The notes under the pieces are model-generated. The model was not told where the DNA came from. It did no database searches and was given only the letters and a program-made list of their open reading frames with translations. The position numbers were made by a program, and so were the translations under genes. DNA of 64,000 nt, taken from positions 1 to 64,000 of the forward strand of contig MKWM01000019.1 of assembly GCA_001899765.1 (NCBI GenBank). Reading direction: 5' to 3'. Origin of the DNA: Thiobacillus sp. 63-78 (GTDB lineage: Bacteria; Pseudomonadota; Gammaproteobacteria; Burkholderiales; Thiobacillaceae). Shown in pieces: positions 46,225 to 55,843 of this stretch; positions within the stretch are counted from its first letter, which is position 1; each line of letters opens with the position of its first letter.

Positions 46225-47091
46225 CTAGATCAACCAGTAAACCAGGATGAAGAGCAGCACCCATACCACGTCGACAAAGTGCCAATACCACGATGCGGCT
46301 TCAAACGCGAAGTGATGATCGGCCGTGAAATGCCCCGCCATGGAACGCAGCAACATGACGATCAGCATCGTCGTTCCCACCAGCACGTGGAACCCGTGGA
46401 AACCGGTCAACAGAAAGAAGGTTGCGCCATACACTCCGGCGCCGAGCGTCAAACCCATTTCGGTGTAGGCATGATGGTATTCGTAGCCCTGCAGGAAAAG
46501 AAAGGCGATCCCCAGTGCCACGGTCATCCCCAACCCCAGGATGAGCTGGGCGCGATTGTTCTTTTTCAGCCCCCAATGCGCCCAGGTGACGGTCACGCCC
46601 GAGCTCAGCAGCAACAGCGTATTGATGGCGGGAATGCCCCATGCCTCCATCGGGGTGAATTTCAGGCCGTCGGCCGTCAGGCCAGGACCCGCCGTCGGCC
46701 AGGCCGCCTTGAACGTGGGCCAGAGCTGCTGCATCGTATCGGACTCTCCCAGCCAGGGGACGGACAGCACGCGGGTATAGAACAGGGCACCGAAAAAAGC
46801 GCCAAAGAACATCACTTCGGAAAAGATGAACCAGCTCATGGACCAGCGGTACGAGGAATCGACCTGTTTGTTGAAGCGCCCGGCCTCGCTATCGCGGATC
46901 ACCTCGCCAAACCAGCCAAACAACATGAAAAACAGCACGGCCACCCCGGCCAGCAACACCCACCAGCCATGGTTCATGTGATGGATGACCATGACGCCCC
47001 CTATGGCCATCGTCAGCAGCGCGACCGATCCGATGATCGGCCAGAGCGAAGGTTGCGGCAGGAAATATTTCTCGGTTTGCGCCAGACTCAT
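46225..47091 (-). CDS. ctaE: Cytochrome c oxidase subunit III
   Basis: The 288-residue, seven-TM protein starts MSLAQTEKYFLPQPSLWPII and contains FIFSEVMFFGAFFGALFYTR, GFHGFHVLVGTTMLI and WYWHFVDVVWVLLFILVYW, conserved in subunit III. It stabilises the aa3 core and proton uptake. It follows the DUF2970 gene by 31 bp. Confidence 0.96.
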   Translation of the reverse strand: MSLAQTEKYFLPQPSLWPIIGSVALLTMAIGGVMVIHHMNHGWWVLLAGVAVLFFMLFGWFGEVIRDSEAGRFNKQVDSSYRWSMSWFIFSEVMFFGAFFGALFYTRVLSVPWLGESDTMQQLWPTFKAAWPTAGPGLTADGLKFTPMEAWGIPAINTLLLLSSGVTVTWAHWGLKKNNRAQLILGLGMTVALGIAFLFLQGYEYHHAYTEMGLTLGAGVYGATFFLLTGFHGFHVLVGTTMLIVMLLRSMAGHFTADHHFAFEAASWYWHFVDVVWVLLFILVYWLI

Positions 47092-47122
47092 GTCTTCCCC
47101 TCTTCCTTGTTCTATTGATCGT

Positions 47123-47320
47123 TCACTTCACGGACTGCAGCACCAGATATACCGCCAGCAATAAGGTCAACACAAATACTACGCCACCAATCAGCCCGGC
47201 GATGATGATCTGCGCCTGCGTCAGATTTTTCGCATCGGCGTCGTAATCGCGCCGTTTTCGCACCCCGAAAAACCCCCATAAAACGGCGAATGCGGCCTGG
47301 ATATTTCCCTTCTTAGACAT
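47123..47320 (-). CDS. DUF2970 small membrane protein
   Basis: The 65-residue protein has a basic N-terminal segment (QAAFAVLWGFFGVRKRRDYD) and one TM (IIIAGLIGGVVFVLTLLLAV). The family is typically encoded between ctaG and coxC in betaproteobacteria. Its start overlaps the ctaG stop by 8 bp. Function unknown, presumably oxidase assembly. Confidence 0.92.
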   Translation of the reverse strand: MSKKGNIQAAFAVLWGFFGVRKRRDYDADAKNLTQAQIIIAGLIGGVVFVLTLLLAVYLVLQSVK

Positions 47321-47867
47321 GTGGTACTTTTTCCGGCAGCCTCGCCGTCTGCGCCCTGGGGTCCGTATTGAAGAAAGTGTAGGACAAGGTTATGGTATGC
47401 AAATCCTTGTCTATCGAGGGGTCCAGCACAAACAACACCGGCATCTGGCGCCGCTCGCCCGCTGCCAGCGTCTGCGGCGTGAAGCAGAAGCACTCGATTT
47501 TCTTGAAGAATGCCCCCGCGCGAGCCGGCCCGTAACTCGGCACGGCCTGCCCGACGATGGCATGGTCGCTGTGATTGGCCACCTCGTATTCCACCTGCAC
47601 CAACTGGCCCGGATGCACCCTGACGCTGCGCTGAGTGGTTTTGAACTGCCACGGCAAGCCCTCATTGGTATTGGCATCGAATTCGATGGTGACCCAGCGG
47701 CTGGTATCGACCTGGGTGTTTTTCACCAGACTCTGCTCGTCGCCGGAATTGATCCCGGTCACTTCGCAAATCTTGTAGTAAAACGGCACCAGCGCAAACC
47801 CGAACCCGAACATGCCCAGCGCCACGATCACAAGCTTGGTCAGCGTGCTGGATTTACCGGTCGCCAT
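47313..47867 (-). CDS. ctaG: Cytochrome oxidase copper-assembly protein Cox11/CtaG
   Basis: The 184-residue protein has an N-terminal TM (LVIVALGMFGFGFALVPFYY), then KICEVTGIN, and the copper-binding ECFCFTPQTL in the periplasmic Ig-like domain. It inserts CuB into subunit I. The start MATGKSSTL at 47867 is preferred; a longer ORF would overlap the small ORF upstream. Confidence 0.95.
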   Translation of the reverse strand: MATGKSSTLTKLVIVALGMFGFGFALVPFYYKICEVTGINSGDEQSLVKNTQVDTSRWVTIEFDANTNEGLPWQFKTTQRSVRVHPGQLVQVEYEVANHSDHAIVGQAVPSYGPARAGAFFKKIECFCFTPQTLAAGERRQMPVLFVLDPSIDKDLHTITLSYTFFNTDPRAQTARLPEKVPHV

Positions 47868-47871
47868 GGCT

Positions 47872-47970
47872 TTATCCCATTCCGTTGTACAACGTGAACA
47901 GAAACAAGCCAAGCGCGATGGCGGCCAGAATGGCGGCCGTCAGGTATTTACTGTGTTGCCTCTCCGCCAT
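47872..47970 (-). CDS. 32-residue cytochrome oxidase small assembly protein
   Basis: The short ORF reads MAERQHSKYLTAAILAAIAL then GLFLFTLYNGMG. It has a charged N-terminus and one TM (8-28). It fills the gap between coxA (16 bp downstream of the coxA stop) and ctaG (4 bp before its start). Proteins of this size and position are annotated in betaproteobacteria as cytochrome oxidase small assembly protein; the recognition here is by position and topology. Confidence 0.75.
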   Translation of the reverse strand: MAERQHSKYLTAAILAAIALGLFLFTLYNGMG

Positions 47971-47986
47971 GACCGTCAACCGCCGC

Positions 47987-49567
47987 TCATTTCACCACCG
48001 GCGCGGTTTCAAAGGTATGGTAGGGCGCCGGCGAAGGCACCGTCCATTCCAGACCTTCCGCACCTTCCCATACCTGATCCGTCGCCTTGGCGCCGCTCTT
48101 GATCGTTTTCAGTACCAGCACCAGGAAAAGCAATTGGCTGAAACCGAAGATGAAGGCACCCACCGTGGCAATCTGGTTGAACCCGGTGAACTGCAATGCG
48201 TAATCAGGAATGCGTCGCGGCATGCCCGCCAGGCCGAGGAAATGCATCGGGAAAAATATGGTATTCATGCCGATGACCGACAGCCAGAAATGTGTTTTGC
48301 CGAGCGCCTCGTTGTACATGTGGCCCGTCCATTTCGGCAGCCAGTAATAGATTCCGGCAAAAATGGAGAACAGCGCGCCAGAAACCAGCACATAGTGGAA
48401 ATGGGCGACGACGTAATAGGTGTCCTGCAGTTGAATGTCCACCGGGGCCAGGGCGAGCACCAATCCCGAAAAGCCGCCTATCGTGAACAGGCAGACGAAC
48501 GCAATGGCGAACAGCATCGGGGTTTCGAAGGTCATCGAGCCCTTCCACATCGTGGCCACCCAGTTGAACACCTTCACCCCGGTCGGGACCGCGATCAGCA
48601 TGGTGGAGAACATGAAGAACAGTTGCGCCGCCACCGGCATGCCCACCGCGAACATGTGGTGCGCCCACACGGTGAACGACAGGATGGCGATCGATGCGGT
48701 GGCATATACCATCGAGGCATAGCCGAACAGGGGCTTGCGGGAGAAGGTCGGAATGATCTGCGAGATGATGCCGAAAGCCGGCAGGATCAGGATATAGACC
48801 TCGGGGTGCCCGAAGAACCAGAAAATATGCTGGAACATCACCGGATCCCCGCCGCCGGCCGCGTTGAAGAAGTGGGTGCCGAAATTACGGTCGGTCAGCA
48901 GCATGGTGACGGCGCCCGCCAGCACCGGCATGGTGGCGATCAGCAGATAGGCGGTAATCAGCCAGGTCCACACGAACATCGGCATCTTCATCAGCGCGAG
49001 CCCGGGCGCGCGCATGTTGAGGATGGTGGTGATGATGTTGATCGATCCCATGATCGACGACAGGCCCATGATGTGGACGGACAGAATCGTCAGGTCGTAA
49101 GACACGCCGCCCTGGATGAAAAGCGGCGGATACATCGTCCAGCCGCCCGCCACGGCCCCCCCCGGCAGCCAGAACGACCCCAGCAGCATGATGGCGGCCA
49201 CCGGCAGCAGCCAGAAGCTCCAGTTGTTCATGCGCGGGAATGCCATGTCGGGCGCGCCGATCATCAGCGGCACCTGCCAGTTCGCAAATCCGGTGAAGGC
49301 CGGCATGATCACGGTGAAAATCATGAGCAGCCCGTGCATCGTGGTGAGCTCGTTGAAGAAATCGGGACGCATCAACTGCATGCCCGGCTCGAAGAGTTCG
49401 GAACGGATCAGCAAGGCCATCGATCCGGCGACAAACAGCATGAAGAACGAAAACCACAGGTAGAGCGACCCGATGTCCTTGTGGTTGGTCGTGGTCAGCC
49501 AGCGCATGATTCCGGTGGGCTGCGCGTGGTGTCCGTGGGCGTCGTGGGCGTGTGCTGCGTCAGACAT
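47987..49567 (-). CDS. ctaD: Cytochrome c oxidase subunit I (aa3/caa3)
   Basis: The 526-residue, 12-TM subunit has WFFGHPEVYILILPAFG (CuB His crosslinked to Tyr), VWAHHMFAVGM (CuB His pair) and VVAHFHYVLVSG (heme ligands). It reduces oxygen at the heme a3-CuB centre and pumps protons. The start MSDAAHAHDAHG at 49567 follows SD AGGAG; an upstream ATG has no SD. The His-rich N-terminus is notable. It lies 23 bp downstream of the coxB stop. Confidence 0.97.
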   Translation of the reverse strand: MSDAAHAHDAHGHHAQPTGIMRWLTTTNHKDIGSLYLWFSFFMLFVAGSMALLIRSELFEPGMQLMRPDFFNELTTMHGLLMIFTVIMPAFTGFANWQVPLMIGAPDMAFPRMNNWSFWLLPVAAIMLLGSFWLPGGAVAGGWTMYPPLFIQGGVSYDLTILSVHIMGLSSIMGSINIITTILNMRAPGLALMKMPMFVWTWLITAYLLIATMPVLAGAVTMLLTDRNFGTHFFNAAGGGDPVMFQHIFWFFGHPEVYILILPAFGIISQIIPTFSRKPLFGYASMVYATASIAILSFTVWAHHMFAVGMPVAAQLFFMFSTMLIAVPTGVKVFNWVATMWKGSMTFETPMLFAIAFVCLFTIGGFSGLVLALAPVDIQLQDTYYVVAHFHYVLVSGALFSIFAGIYYWLPKWTGHMYNEALGKTHFWLSVIGMNTIFFPMHFLGLAGMPRRIPDYALQFTGFNQIATVGAFIFGFSQLLFLVLVLKTIKSGAKATDQVWEGAEGLEWTVPSPAPYHTFETAPVVK

Positions 49568-49590
49568 GGCTGTGCTCTCCTCTCGGTTGT

Positions 49591-50745
49591 TCACTGCGCG
49601 GCGGGGGCAGCAGCGACGGCGGCTCCCCCGCGGGCGGCTGCGATGTCCGCGGGCTGTGCCGCATCACCCATCTTGTTATCCCAGGCATTGCGCTCGTATG
49701 TCACCACCGCGGCGATTTCCACGTCGGACAGGCGGTCGGCGAACCCGGTCATGGCGGTGCCCGGGCGGCCACCGTGCACCACGATATTGATATGGTCGGC
49801 GATGGGTCCGGTGGCGACCTTGGAGCCATTCATCGCGGGGAACGCGCCCGGCAGACCCATGCCATTGGCCTGATGGCAGGCCGCGCAGTTGGCCTGATAG
49901 ACCTTCTCGCCCCGTTCCACCAGTTCCTTGACATCAAAGGTCTTGCTGTTGTCGGCCGCCATGGCCCGGGCCGTGCCCTTCTTCTGCGCCACCCATGCCT
50001 TGTAGTCCGCCTCGGACACCACCTTGACCACGATGGGCATGAAACCATGATCCTTGCCGCATAGCTCGGCGCACTGGCCGCGGTAGGTGCCGATCGTGTC
50101 GGCGGTAAACCAGCTGTCGCGGATGAAGCCCGGGATCGCGTCCTGCTTGACGCCGAACGCGGGCACCCACCAGGAGTGGATCACATCGTTGCCGGTAATC
50201 AGCACCCGTACCCGCTTGCCGACCGGAACCACCATCGGTTCGTCGACCTCGAGCAGATAGTTGGCGTCCTTGGGCGCGGTATTGTTGATCTGTTCGCGTG
50301 GCGTGGCGAGCGTACTGTAGAACTGGACGTCTTCATTGAGGTAGTCATACCCCCACTTCCACTGGTAGCCCGTGATCTTGACGGTCATGTCGGGGTTGGA
50401 CGTGTTCTTCATGTCGATCACGATCTTGGCGGCCGGGTAGGCCATGCCCACCAGGATGATGAAAGGAATGATCGTCCAGATAATTTCGACTGTGGTGTTT
50501 TCGTGGAAGTGGGCGGCCTTGTGGCCCACTGATTTGCGATGTTTGATCAGCGAGTAGAACATTAGGCCGAACACAACGATGAAAATCCCGACACAGACCA
50601 GCATGATGACATTGTGCAGGTGGTATACGTCCCGCGCCACTTCACTGACCGGTGGCTGGAGGTTGTATGCATAGTTCGCCAGTGCTGACTGGCTGGCTGC
50701 CCACACCGCCCCCATCGCGCCCACCCTTTGCCACATGCTTTTCAT
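49591..50745 (-). CDS. ctaC: Cytochrome c oxidase subunit II with fused cytochrome c domain
   Basis: The 384-residue protein has a signal peptide, two TM helices, a cupredoxin CuA domain (VIHSWWVPAFGVKQDAIPG; CAELCGKDHGFM) and a C-terminal cytochrome c domain with CAACH (NCAACHQANG) and a Met ligand in GAFPAM. This is the caa3-type arrangement. The start MKSMWQRVG at 50745 follows SD-like GGGGGA. It is the first core gene of the oxidase operon. Confidence 0.96.
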   Translation of the reverse strand: MKSMWQRVGAMGAVWAASQSALANYAYNLQPPVSEVARDVYHLHNVIMLVCVGIFIVVFGLMFYSLIKHRKSVGHKAAHFHENTTVEIIWTIIPFIILVGMAYPAAKIVIDMKNTSNPDMTVKITGYQWKWGYDYLNEDVQFYSTLATPREQINNTAPKDANYLLEVDEPMVVPVGKRVRVLITGNDVIHSWWVPAFGVKQDAIPGFIRDSWFTADTIGTYRGQCAELCGKDHGFMPIVVKVVSEADYKAWVAQKKGTARAMAADNSKTFDVKELVERGEKVYQANCAACHQANGMGLPGAFPAMNGSKVATGPIADHINIVVHGGRPGTAMTGFADRLSDVEIAAVVTYERNAWDNKMGDAAQPADIAAARGGAAVAAAPAAQ

Positions 50746-50799
50746 CGCGTCCCCCGTTCGTCTCACTTTGTTATGGGTAATCGTTGCGGCGCATCCTGC

Positions 50800-51318
50800 C
50801 TAGGCCTGCAACTTTCTGCGCAAGGTCGCCGCAAGCTGCAGCCGCGCCTCGTCACTCAGGTAGTGTCCGATTTTTGTTTCGCGGCCATGAGAACTCAGGC
50901 TGAGACGGCAGTTTCTGCCGGACGTCCCGCAGTCGCATATCACACGCGCCCACTGGCGATTCATTTCGCGGCGCTCTCCTCTTGTACCGGCATGCCACTC
51001 CAGCATCACCCTGTCCCCTTCAATCGTGAGGGTTTCGTAATCCCCTTCCCGGCTGCGCAGGGCGTCCAGCGCCCAGGCCAGGAGCCCCACTTCCAGGCCG
51101 GCAAACGGCAGCGTCAGCCAGTACCCCAGGAACGCGAAGCCGCTTGCAATGGCAAAACACACGGCTGCCAGACTCCCGAACACCAGCCGCTGCTGAGGGC
51201 GCGTCATTGAATGGTTGGGGCGTGATTGAAATATAAACGCGCCGGCCGACACACCGCCACAGTCTTCCGTATTTGCCTGCCCCCTGCCGGGAACCGGGGA
51301 AACCACGTGCGACATCAT
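50800..51318 (-). CDS. DUF2244 membrane protein upstream of coxB
   Basis: The 172-residue protein has two TM helices (LVFGSLAAVCFAIASGFAFL; LPFAGLEVGLLAWALDAL) and a cytoplasmic C-terminal domain. The segment FIFQSRPNHSMTRPQQ before the first TM matches the DUF2244 start, so the long N-terminus is kept; a start at 51315 is equally possible. It lies 54 bp upstream of coxB on the same strand, a position seen in many proteobacterial cox operons. Function unknown. Confidence 0.85.
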   Translation of the reverse strand: MMSHVVSPVPGRGQANTEDCGGVSAGAFIFQSRPNHSMTRPQQRLVFGSLAAVCFAIASGFAFLGYWLTLPFAGLEVGLLAWALDALRSREGDYETLTIEGDRVMLEWHAGTRGERREMNRQWARVICDCGTSGRNCRLSLSSHGRETKIGHYLSDEARLQLAATLRRKLQA

Positions 51319-51393
51319 GTCGCGGACATTAACACGACGTCGGTTATCAGAACAAGCGACGCAGGTGAAATTAACCCATTGATCTAATTAACA

Positions 51394-51407
51394 AATATTA
51401 TAATATT
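51394..51407. repeat. 14-bp AT palindrome in the gap between bioD and the oxidase operon
   Basis: AATATTATAATATT is a perfect palindrome in the AT-rich gap 51319-51413, a sharp composition drop from the GC-rich surroundings. It may be part of the oxidase-operon promoter region or of the bioD 3' end. No regulator can be assigned. Confidence 0.5.
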
Positions 51408-51413
51408 AAGACC

Positions 51414-52091
51414 CTAATATATGCCTTTTGGCAGCGCCAGCCAGTGCCGTGATTCCGGCAGTGCAAGGTCTCCGTCGAAAAATTCCTGTATGCCCAGACA
51501 CGGGCCGGGCAGGAGCCGGTGCAAGGCGGCCACATTCTGCGCTGCCTGCTGCATCGTCGATTCGGCATGGTTGCCGACCCAGCCCGCCCACCGCAGGCGC
51601 CGATGCACGATCGATTCGGCCGTCAGCACGGCATGATTCAGGCAGCCGAGCCTGAGTCCCACCACCAGTACGACGGGCAGATCCAGGCGCCGGGCGAGAT
51701 CCGCCACGTCCTCGCATTCGTTGAGCGGCACCCGCCAGCCGCCCGCCCCTTCGACCACGACCACATCGGCCCTGGCGGCAAGGCGCGCATACGCTCCGGC
51801 GATGACGTCCAGGTCGATCCGCACCCCGGCCAGTGCCGCGGCAATATGCGGCGCGACCGGCTCGACAAAGGCATAGGGATTCACCTCCCGCACGTCGGCG
51901 TCAACGTTGGCCGCCTGCAACAAGGACACCACATCCTCGTTCAATTCGCCCGCCGCACTGCCGGCCGATACCGGTTTCATCGCCGCCACGCGCAGACCGT
52001 GCGCACGCAGCGCATGGATCAGCGCGACCGCTACCCGCGTCTTGCCGACGCCGGTATCGGTGCCGGTGACGAACAGCCCGCGCGCACTCAT
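51414..52091 (-). CDS. bioD: Dethiobiotin synthetase
   Basis: The 225-residue ATP-dependent enzyme closes the ureido ring on DAPA using CO2. The P-loop FVTGTDTGVGKTRVAVALI is at the N-terminus, with MKPVSAG and VVVEGAGGWRVPL as further signatures. It is the last gene of bioBFHCD; its start overlaps the bioC stop (ATGA). Confidence 0.96.
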   Translation of the reverse strand: MSARGLFVTGTDTGVGKTRVAVALIHALRAHGLRVAAMKPVSAGSAAGELNEDVVSLLQAANVDADVREVNPYAFVEPVAPHIAAALAGVRIDLDVIAGAYARLAARADVVVVEGAGGWRVPLNECEDVADLARRLDLPVVLVVGLRLGCLNHAVLTAESIVHRRLRWAGWVGNHAESTMQQAAQNVAALHRLLPGPCLGIQEFFDGDLALPESRHWLALPKGIY

Positions 52092-53008
52092 GTCAGGCCC
52101 AGCTTGCGGCGACGCTCGCTGATGTTGAACTGGATCACCTGACGTCCGTCTTCGCCACGACGCGTGTCACCCGCCCACGCGTGACCATAGATCACCTCGA
52201 ACGTGGCCGGCAGACGGCCTTCCAGACGTTGCGATTCATAGGCCTGCTCCAGCCGCGACCAGAGCGTTTTGCCGAGCAGGCCACGCCGCCGGGAGGTCGC
52301 TGCGTTGTGCGCGCCGATTCCCTTGAGATCCCGCATCAGGGTCTTGAGATCGGCGTAGGTCAGCGTCAGGATTTCCATTTCCATCACCGGGCTGGCAAAC
52401 CCGGCGTGAATCAACAGGTCGCCGATGTCGTGCAGGTCGATGAACCGGTTGACATGCGGCGCGTCGTCGACGACCGAAAAAGCCGCGCGCAGCTCCTTCA
52501 GCGTGTCGGGGCCGAACGTGGCAAAAATCAGCAGTCCGCCGGGCGCCAGCACCCGCTGAAAACCTTTCAGCGTGGCCTCCAGGTCGTGCGCCCATTGCAG
52601 CGCCAGGCTGGACCAGACGAGATTTATGCTGTTGGCCGCGAGCGGCAGCCGCCCCATGTCTGCGCACACGAGGTGAGCCGGACGAGCTGCGGACGGCGCC
52701 AGCAGCTCCCGCGCGCGCTGCGTCCAGGTCGGCTGCGGCAGCCGCGCCCGCGCGGCGTGCAGCATGGCCGGCGCGACATCGAGCGCGCAGAGCTCGGCGC
52801 CCGGGTAACGCGAATGCAGATGCGCCAGACCATAGCCGGTCCCGCTGCCGGCATCGAGCACACGCCCCGGCTGCAGCGTCATGAAGTCGAGCCGCTCCAG
52901 CAGGCGGTCGCATACCTCGCGCTGCAGCACCGCGTGCGCATCATAACTGGCGGCGGCGTGGTCGAAGGCGCGCCGCACCTCGGCAAAATCAAGTTCGGAT
53001 TCAGCCAT
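52088..53008 (-). CDS. bioC: Malonyl-ACP O-methyltransferase BioC
   Basis: The 306-residue SAM methyltransferase starts MAESELDFAEVRRAFDHAAA. It has the SAM motif VLDAGSGTGYGLAHL and VWSSLALQWAHDLEATLKGF, the conserved BioC region. It methylates malonyl-ACP to start pimeloyl chain synthesis. The start overlaps the bioH stop by 8 bp. Length is slightly above the usual 250-290 residues. Confidence 0.95.
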   Translation of the reverse strand: MAESELDFAEVRRAFDHAAASYDAHAVLQREVCDRLLERLDFMTLQPGRVLDAGSGTGYGLAHLHSRYPGAELCALDVAPAMLHAARARLPQPTWTQRARELLAPSAARPAHLVCADMGRLPLAANSINLVWSSLALQWAHDLEATLKGFQRVLAPGGLLIFATFGPDTLKELRAAFSVVDDAPHVNRFIDLHDIGDLLIHAGFASPVMEMEILTLTYADLKTLMRDLKGIGAHNAATSRRRGLLGKTLWSRLEQAYESQRLEGRLPATFEVIYGHAWAGDTRRGEDGRQVIQFNISERRRKLGLT

Positions 53009-53747
53009 GCATGAAACGTCCGATTGCCACGGCAACGTCTGCGCCGTGCGACAGATGCGGCGCATGCGCGGCACGGGCTAATTCGAGATGCTGCGCGCCC
53101 GGCAGGTGGTCGGCGAGCCAGCCGCCGGCCGCGGCAGGCGCCAGCATGTCCAGCGCGCCATGCACGACCAGCACAGGCTGGGCCAGGCGCGGCAGTTCGC
53201 CCCGCAGGTCCGTATCGCGCAGGATGGCCAGCCCTGCCGCCAGTGCGTTGGCTTCGGCAGCCGGCGCGGCCAGCAAGGTCTGGCGCAACTGCTGCAGCAA
53301 AGCCTTCTGCCCGGCCATGCCGCGCGTTTGCAGGCTCAGGAATCGCAGCAGCGTGGCATGCGGATCGGCCATCAGCGCCGCCGCGAAATCCTCAAGGTCA
53401 GCGGGCGCCATGCCATGCTCCCAATCTTTCGCCTTGACGAAACGCGGCGTCGAGGCCAGCAGGATCAGGCGCGTCACCTTGCGGGGGCAGTCGAGCGCCG
53501 CGCGCATCGCCACCTGTCCGCCCAGCGACCAGCCCAGCAGCGTGGCGCCATCCGGCAATTGCCGCACCAGATCATCCGCCCAACTCCGCAGGGTATTGTC
53601 CGGCAGGGCCGCGCGTCCGCCATGCCCCGGCAGATCAAGCGCACGCATCTCGAAATCGCCCGCCAGCCATTCAGTCAACGGGTCGAACACGCGCGCATTC
53701 ATGCCCCAGCCGTGCAGCAGGAAAAGAGCGGGCTTAATCGAGGTCAT
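53001..53747 (-). CDS. bioH: Pimeloyl-ACP methyl ester esterase BioH
   Basis: The 248-residue alpha/beta hydrolase starts [20 protein letters not shown], with nucleophile elbow GWSLGG (Ser), and acid/His in VVHGALDMLAP and AAHAPHLSH. It cleaves the methyl ester of pimeloyl-ACP to end the BioC cycle. The gene start lies inside the end of bioF (14-bp overlap); longer starts extend into bioF and are not family-like. Confidence 0.94.
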   Translation of the reverse strand: MTSIKPALFLLHGWGMNARVFDPLTEWLAGDFEMRALDLPGHGGRAALPDNTLRSWADDLVRQLPDGATLLGWSLGGQVAMRAALDCPRKVTRLILLASTPRFVKAKDWEHGMAPADLEDFAAALMADPHATLLRFLSLQTRGMAGQKALLQQLRQTLLAAPAAEANALAAGLAILRDTDLRGELPRLAQPVLVVHGALDMLAPAAAGGWLADHLPGAQHLELARAAHAPHLSHGADVAVAIGRFMHG

Positions 53748-54894
53748 GCAGGGCTTCGACCAGCTGCGCGACATCGGCGGCACTGTGCGCGGCCGACAGG
53801 GTGATGCGCAGACGCGCCGTGCCGGCGGGAACCGTCGGCGTACGGATGGCGGGCACCAGCAAACCATGCGGCAAAAGGGCCTGTGACACGCGCACCGCGT
53901 CGGCATTGGCGCCGATGACCAGCGGCTGGATCGGCGTATCCGAATCCATCAGTTTGCCGAGCGCGAGCCCGGCCAGGCCCCGGCGCATCTGCCCGATATG
54001 GCTGCGCAGCCGTTCGCGCCGGGCGGCGCCCGCCTCGATCTGACGCAGGCTTTCCAGCAGGCAGGCGGCCAGAAGCGGCGGCGCGGCCGTCGTGTAGATG
54101 TAGGGACGCGCTTTCTGGATCAGGCCGTCGATTGCGCTGGCGTGCGCCGCGACCACGGCGCCCGACACCCCCGCGGCCTTGCCCAGCGTCGCCAGATAGA
54201 TGACGCGATCGCTCGCGCGCGCGCGTCCGCTCATGCCGCCACGACCCTCGTTCAGCACACCGAAACCATGCGCGTCATCAAGGTACAGCCAGGCGTCATG
54301 CCGCTCGGCCAGATCGAGCAGCGCATCGACCGGCGCCACATCGCCGTCCATGCTGAACAGCAGATCGGAGACGATGAGCTTGTCCTGCGCCGGGCTCGCC
54401 GCCAATTGCGATTCGAGCCGGGCCAGCTCAGCGTGGGGATAACGGCTGAAGCGCGCCCCGCTCAAGCGGGCGGCATCGACCAGCGAAGCATGGTTGAGCT
54501 TGTCGGCGAAGATTTCGCCATGACGTCCCACCAGGACAGTGAGCACCGCGAGATTCGCCATGTAACCGGTGGAAAACAGCAACGCCGCCGGTTTGCCGAT
54601 GAAACGCGCGAAGGCGGTCTCGAAGTCGTGATGAAAACGGTGGTGTCCGCTGATGAGATGGGCGGCCCCCGCGCCGACGCCGCACTGATCGAGCGCGGCG
54701 TGCGCGGCGGCAATCAGCGCCGGATCGGCGGCCAGTCCGAGATAGTCATTGCTGCAGAAAGAGACGACGCGCTGGCCGTCGATCGTGACATGGGCGCCCT
54801 GCGCGCCGTCGAGCAGCAGGCGTCGGCGTTCGAGGTGATCGGCCTTCAGCGCCGCCAGCCCTTGCTGCAGGCGGGTCAGCGCGGCAAAACTCAC
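53734..54894 (-). CDS. bioF: 8-amino-7-oxononanoate synthase
   Basis: The 386-residue PLP enzyme condenses pimeloyl-ACP and alanine. [15 protein letters not shown] and the PLP-Lys motif [14 protein letters not shown] are visible. The start is GTG at 54894 ([13 protein letters not shown]), overlapping the bioB stop as GTGA; the first ATG in frame would lie inside bioB. Confidence 0.95.
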   Translation of the reverse strand: MSFAALTRLQQGLAALKADHLERRRLLLDGAQGAHVTIDGQRVVSFCSNDYLGLAADPALIAAAHAALDQCGVGAGAAHLISGHHRFHHDFETAFARFIGKPAALLFSTGYMANLAVLTVLVGRHGEIFADKLNHASLVDAARLSGARFSRYPHAELARLESQLAASPAQDKLIVSDLLFSMDGDVAPVDALLDLAERHDAWLYLDDAHGFGVLNEGRGGMSGRARASDRVIYLATLGKAAGVSGAVVAAHASAIDGLIQKARPYIYTTAAPPLLAACLLESLRQIEAGAARRERLRSHIGQMRRGLAGLALGKLMDSDTPIQPLVIGANADAVRVSQALLPHGLLVPAIRTPTVPAGTARLRITLSAAHSAADVAQLVEALHDLD

Positions 54895-55835
54895 AACGCG
54901 GCGAGGCCCAGGCTGTCGAACAGGCGCTGGTCGCGCTCCCACTCGGGGTTGCCGGTGGTGAGCAGTTTCTCGCCGTAGAAAATCGAGTTCGCGCCAGCGA
55001 GGAAGCACAGCGCCTGCACCGCGTCGCTCATCTGCTGACGCCCGGCCGACAGGCGCACGAAGCTCTTCGGCATGCAGAGGCGCGCGACCGCGATGGTGCG
55101 CACGAACTCCAGCGGGTCGAGCGCCTCGGTTCCCGCGAGCGGCGTGCCCTCGACCTGCACCAGGAGGTTGATCGGCACCGATTCCGGCTGCGGATCGAGC
55201 GAGGCCAGCTGCGCGATCAGCCCGGCACGCTGGATGCGCGATTCGCCCATGCCGACGATGCCGCCGCAGCAGACGTGCAGGTCGGCCCGGCGCACCCGTT
55301 CCAGCGTGTCGAGCCGGTCCTGGTAGTCGCGCGTGGTGATGACCTCGCCGTAGAACTCGGGCGCGGTGTCGAGGTTGTGGTTGTAGTAGTCGAGTCCGGC
55401 TTCCTTCAGCTGCTCGGCCTGGCCGTCCTTCAGCATGCCCAGCGTGGCACAGGTTTCCAGTCCGAGCGCGCGCACTGAGCGCACCATGTCGAGCACCGGT
55501 TCGAGATCGCGCTGCTTCGGCCCGCGCCAGGCCGCGCCCATGCAGAAGCGCGAGGCGCCGGCGGTCTTGGCGGCCCGGGCGGCGGCCAGTACGTCGTCAA
55601 GATTCAGCAGCGCCTGATTGTCCACGCCGGCGTCGTAGCGCGCCGATTGCGGACAATAGCCGCAGTCCTCGGAACAGCCGCCGGTCTTGATCGACAGCAA
55701 TGTCGACAGCTGCACGCGGTTGGGATCAAAGTTCTCGCGATGTACCGTCTGCGCCCGGTACATCAGGTCGGCAAACGGCAAGGCGAACAGCGCCTCGATG
55801 TCCGCCATGGACAGGCGGCCAGACGGTTGGGTCAT
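54891..55835 (-). CDS. bioB: Biotin synthase
   Basis: The 314-residue radical SAM enzyme inserts sulfur in dethiobiotin. The 4Fe-4S SAM motif is [11 protein letters not shown], and the second-cluster region includes [20 protein letters not shown] and [12 protein letters not shown]. The start [16 protein letters not shown] at 55835 is chosen by family alignment and lies 8 bp after the upstream membrane-protein stop. Confidence 0.97.
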   Translation of the reverse strand: MTQPSGRLSMADIEALFALPFADLMYRAQTVHRENFDPNRVQLSTLLSIKTGGCSEDCGYCPQSARYDAGVDNQALLNLDDVLAAARAAKTAGASRFCMGAAWRGPKQRDLEPVLDMVRSVRALGLETCATLGMLKDGQAEQLKEAGLDYYNHNLDTAPEFYGEVITTRDYQDRLDTLERVRRADLHVCCGGIVGMGESRIQRAGLIAQLASLDPQPESVPINLLVQVEGTPLAGTEALDPLEFVRTIAVARLCMPKSFVRLSAGRQQMSDAVQALCFLAGANSIFYGEKLLTTGNPEWERDQRLFDSLGLAAL

Positions 55836-55843
55836 GTCATTCA

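Noticed and set aside
47885-49873. 662-codon plus-strand ORF opposite ctaD
   Set aside because: Antisense shadow of subunit I; repetitive His/Arg/Glu composition, no RBS-linked start.
51376-51396. FNR/ANR box upstream of the oxidase operon (TTGAT-N4-TTAAC)
   Set aside because: Only one half-site matches TTGAT; the second half fits ATCAA poorly, so it is not reported as a regulatory site.
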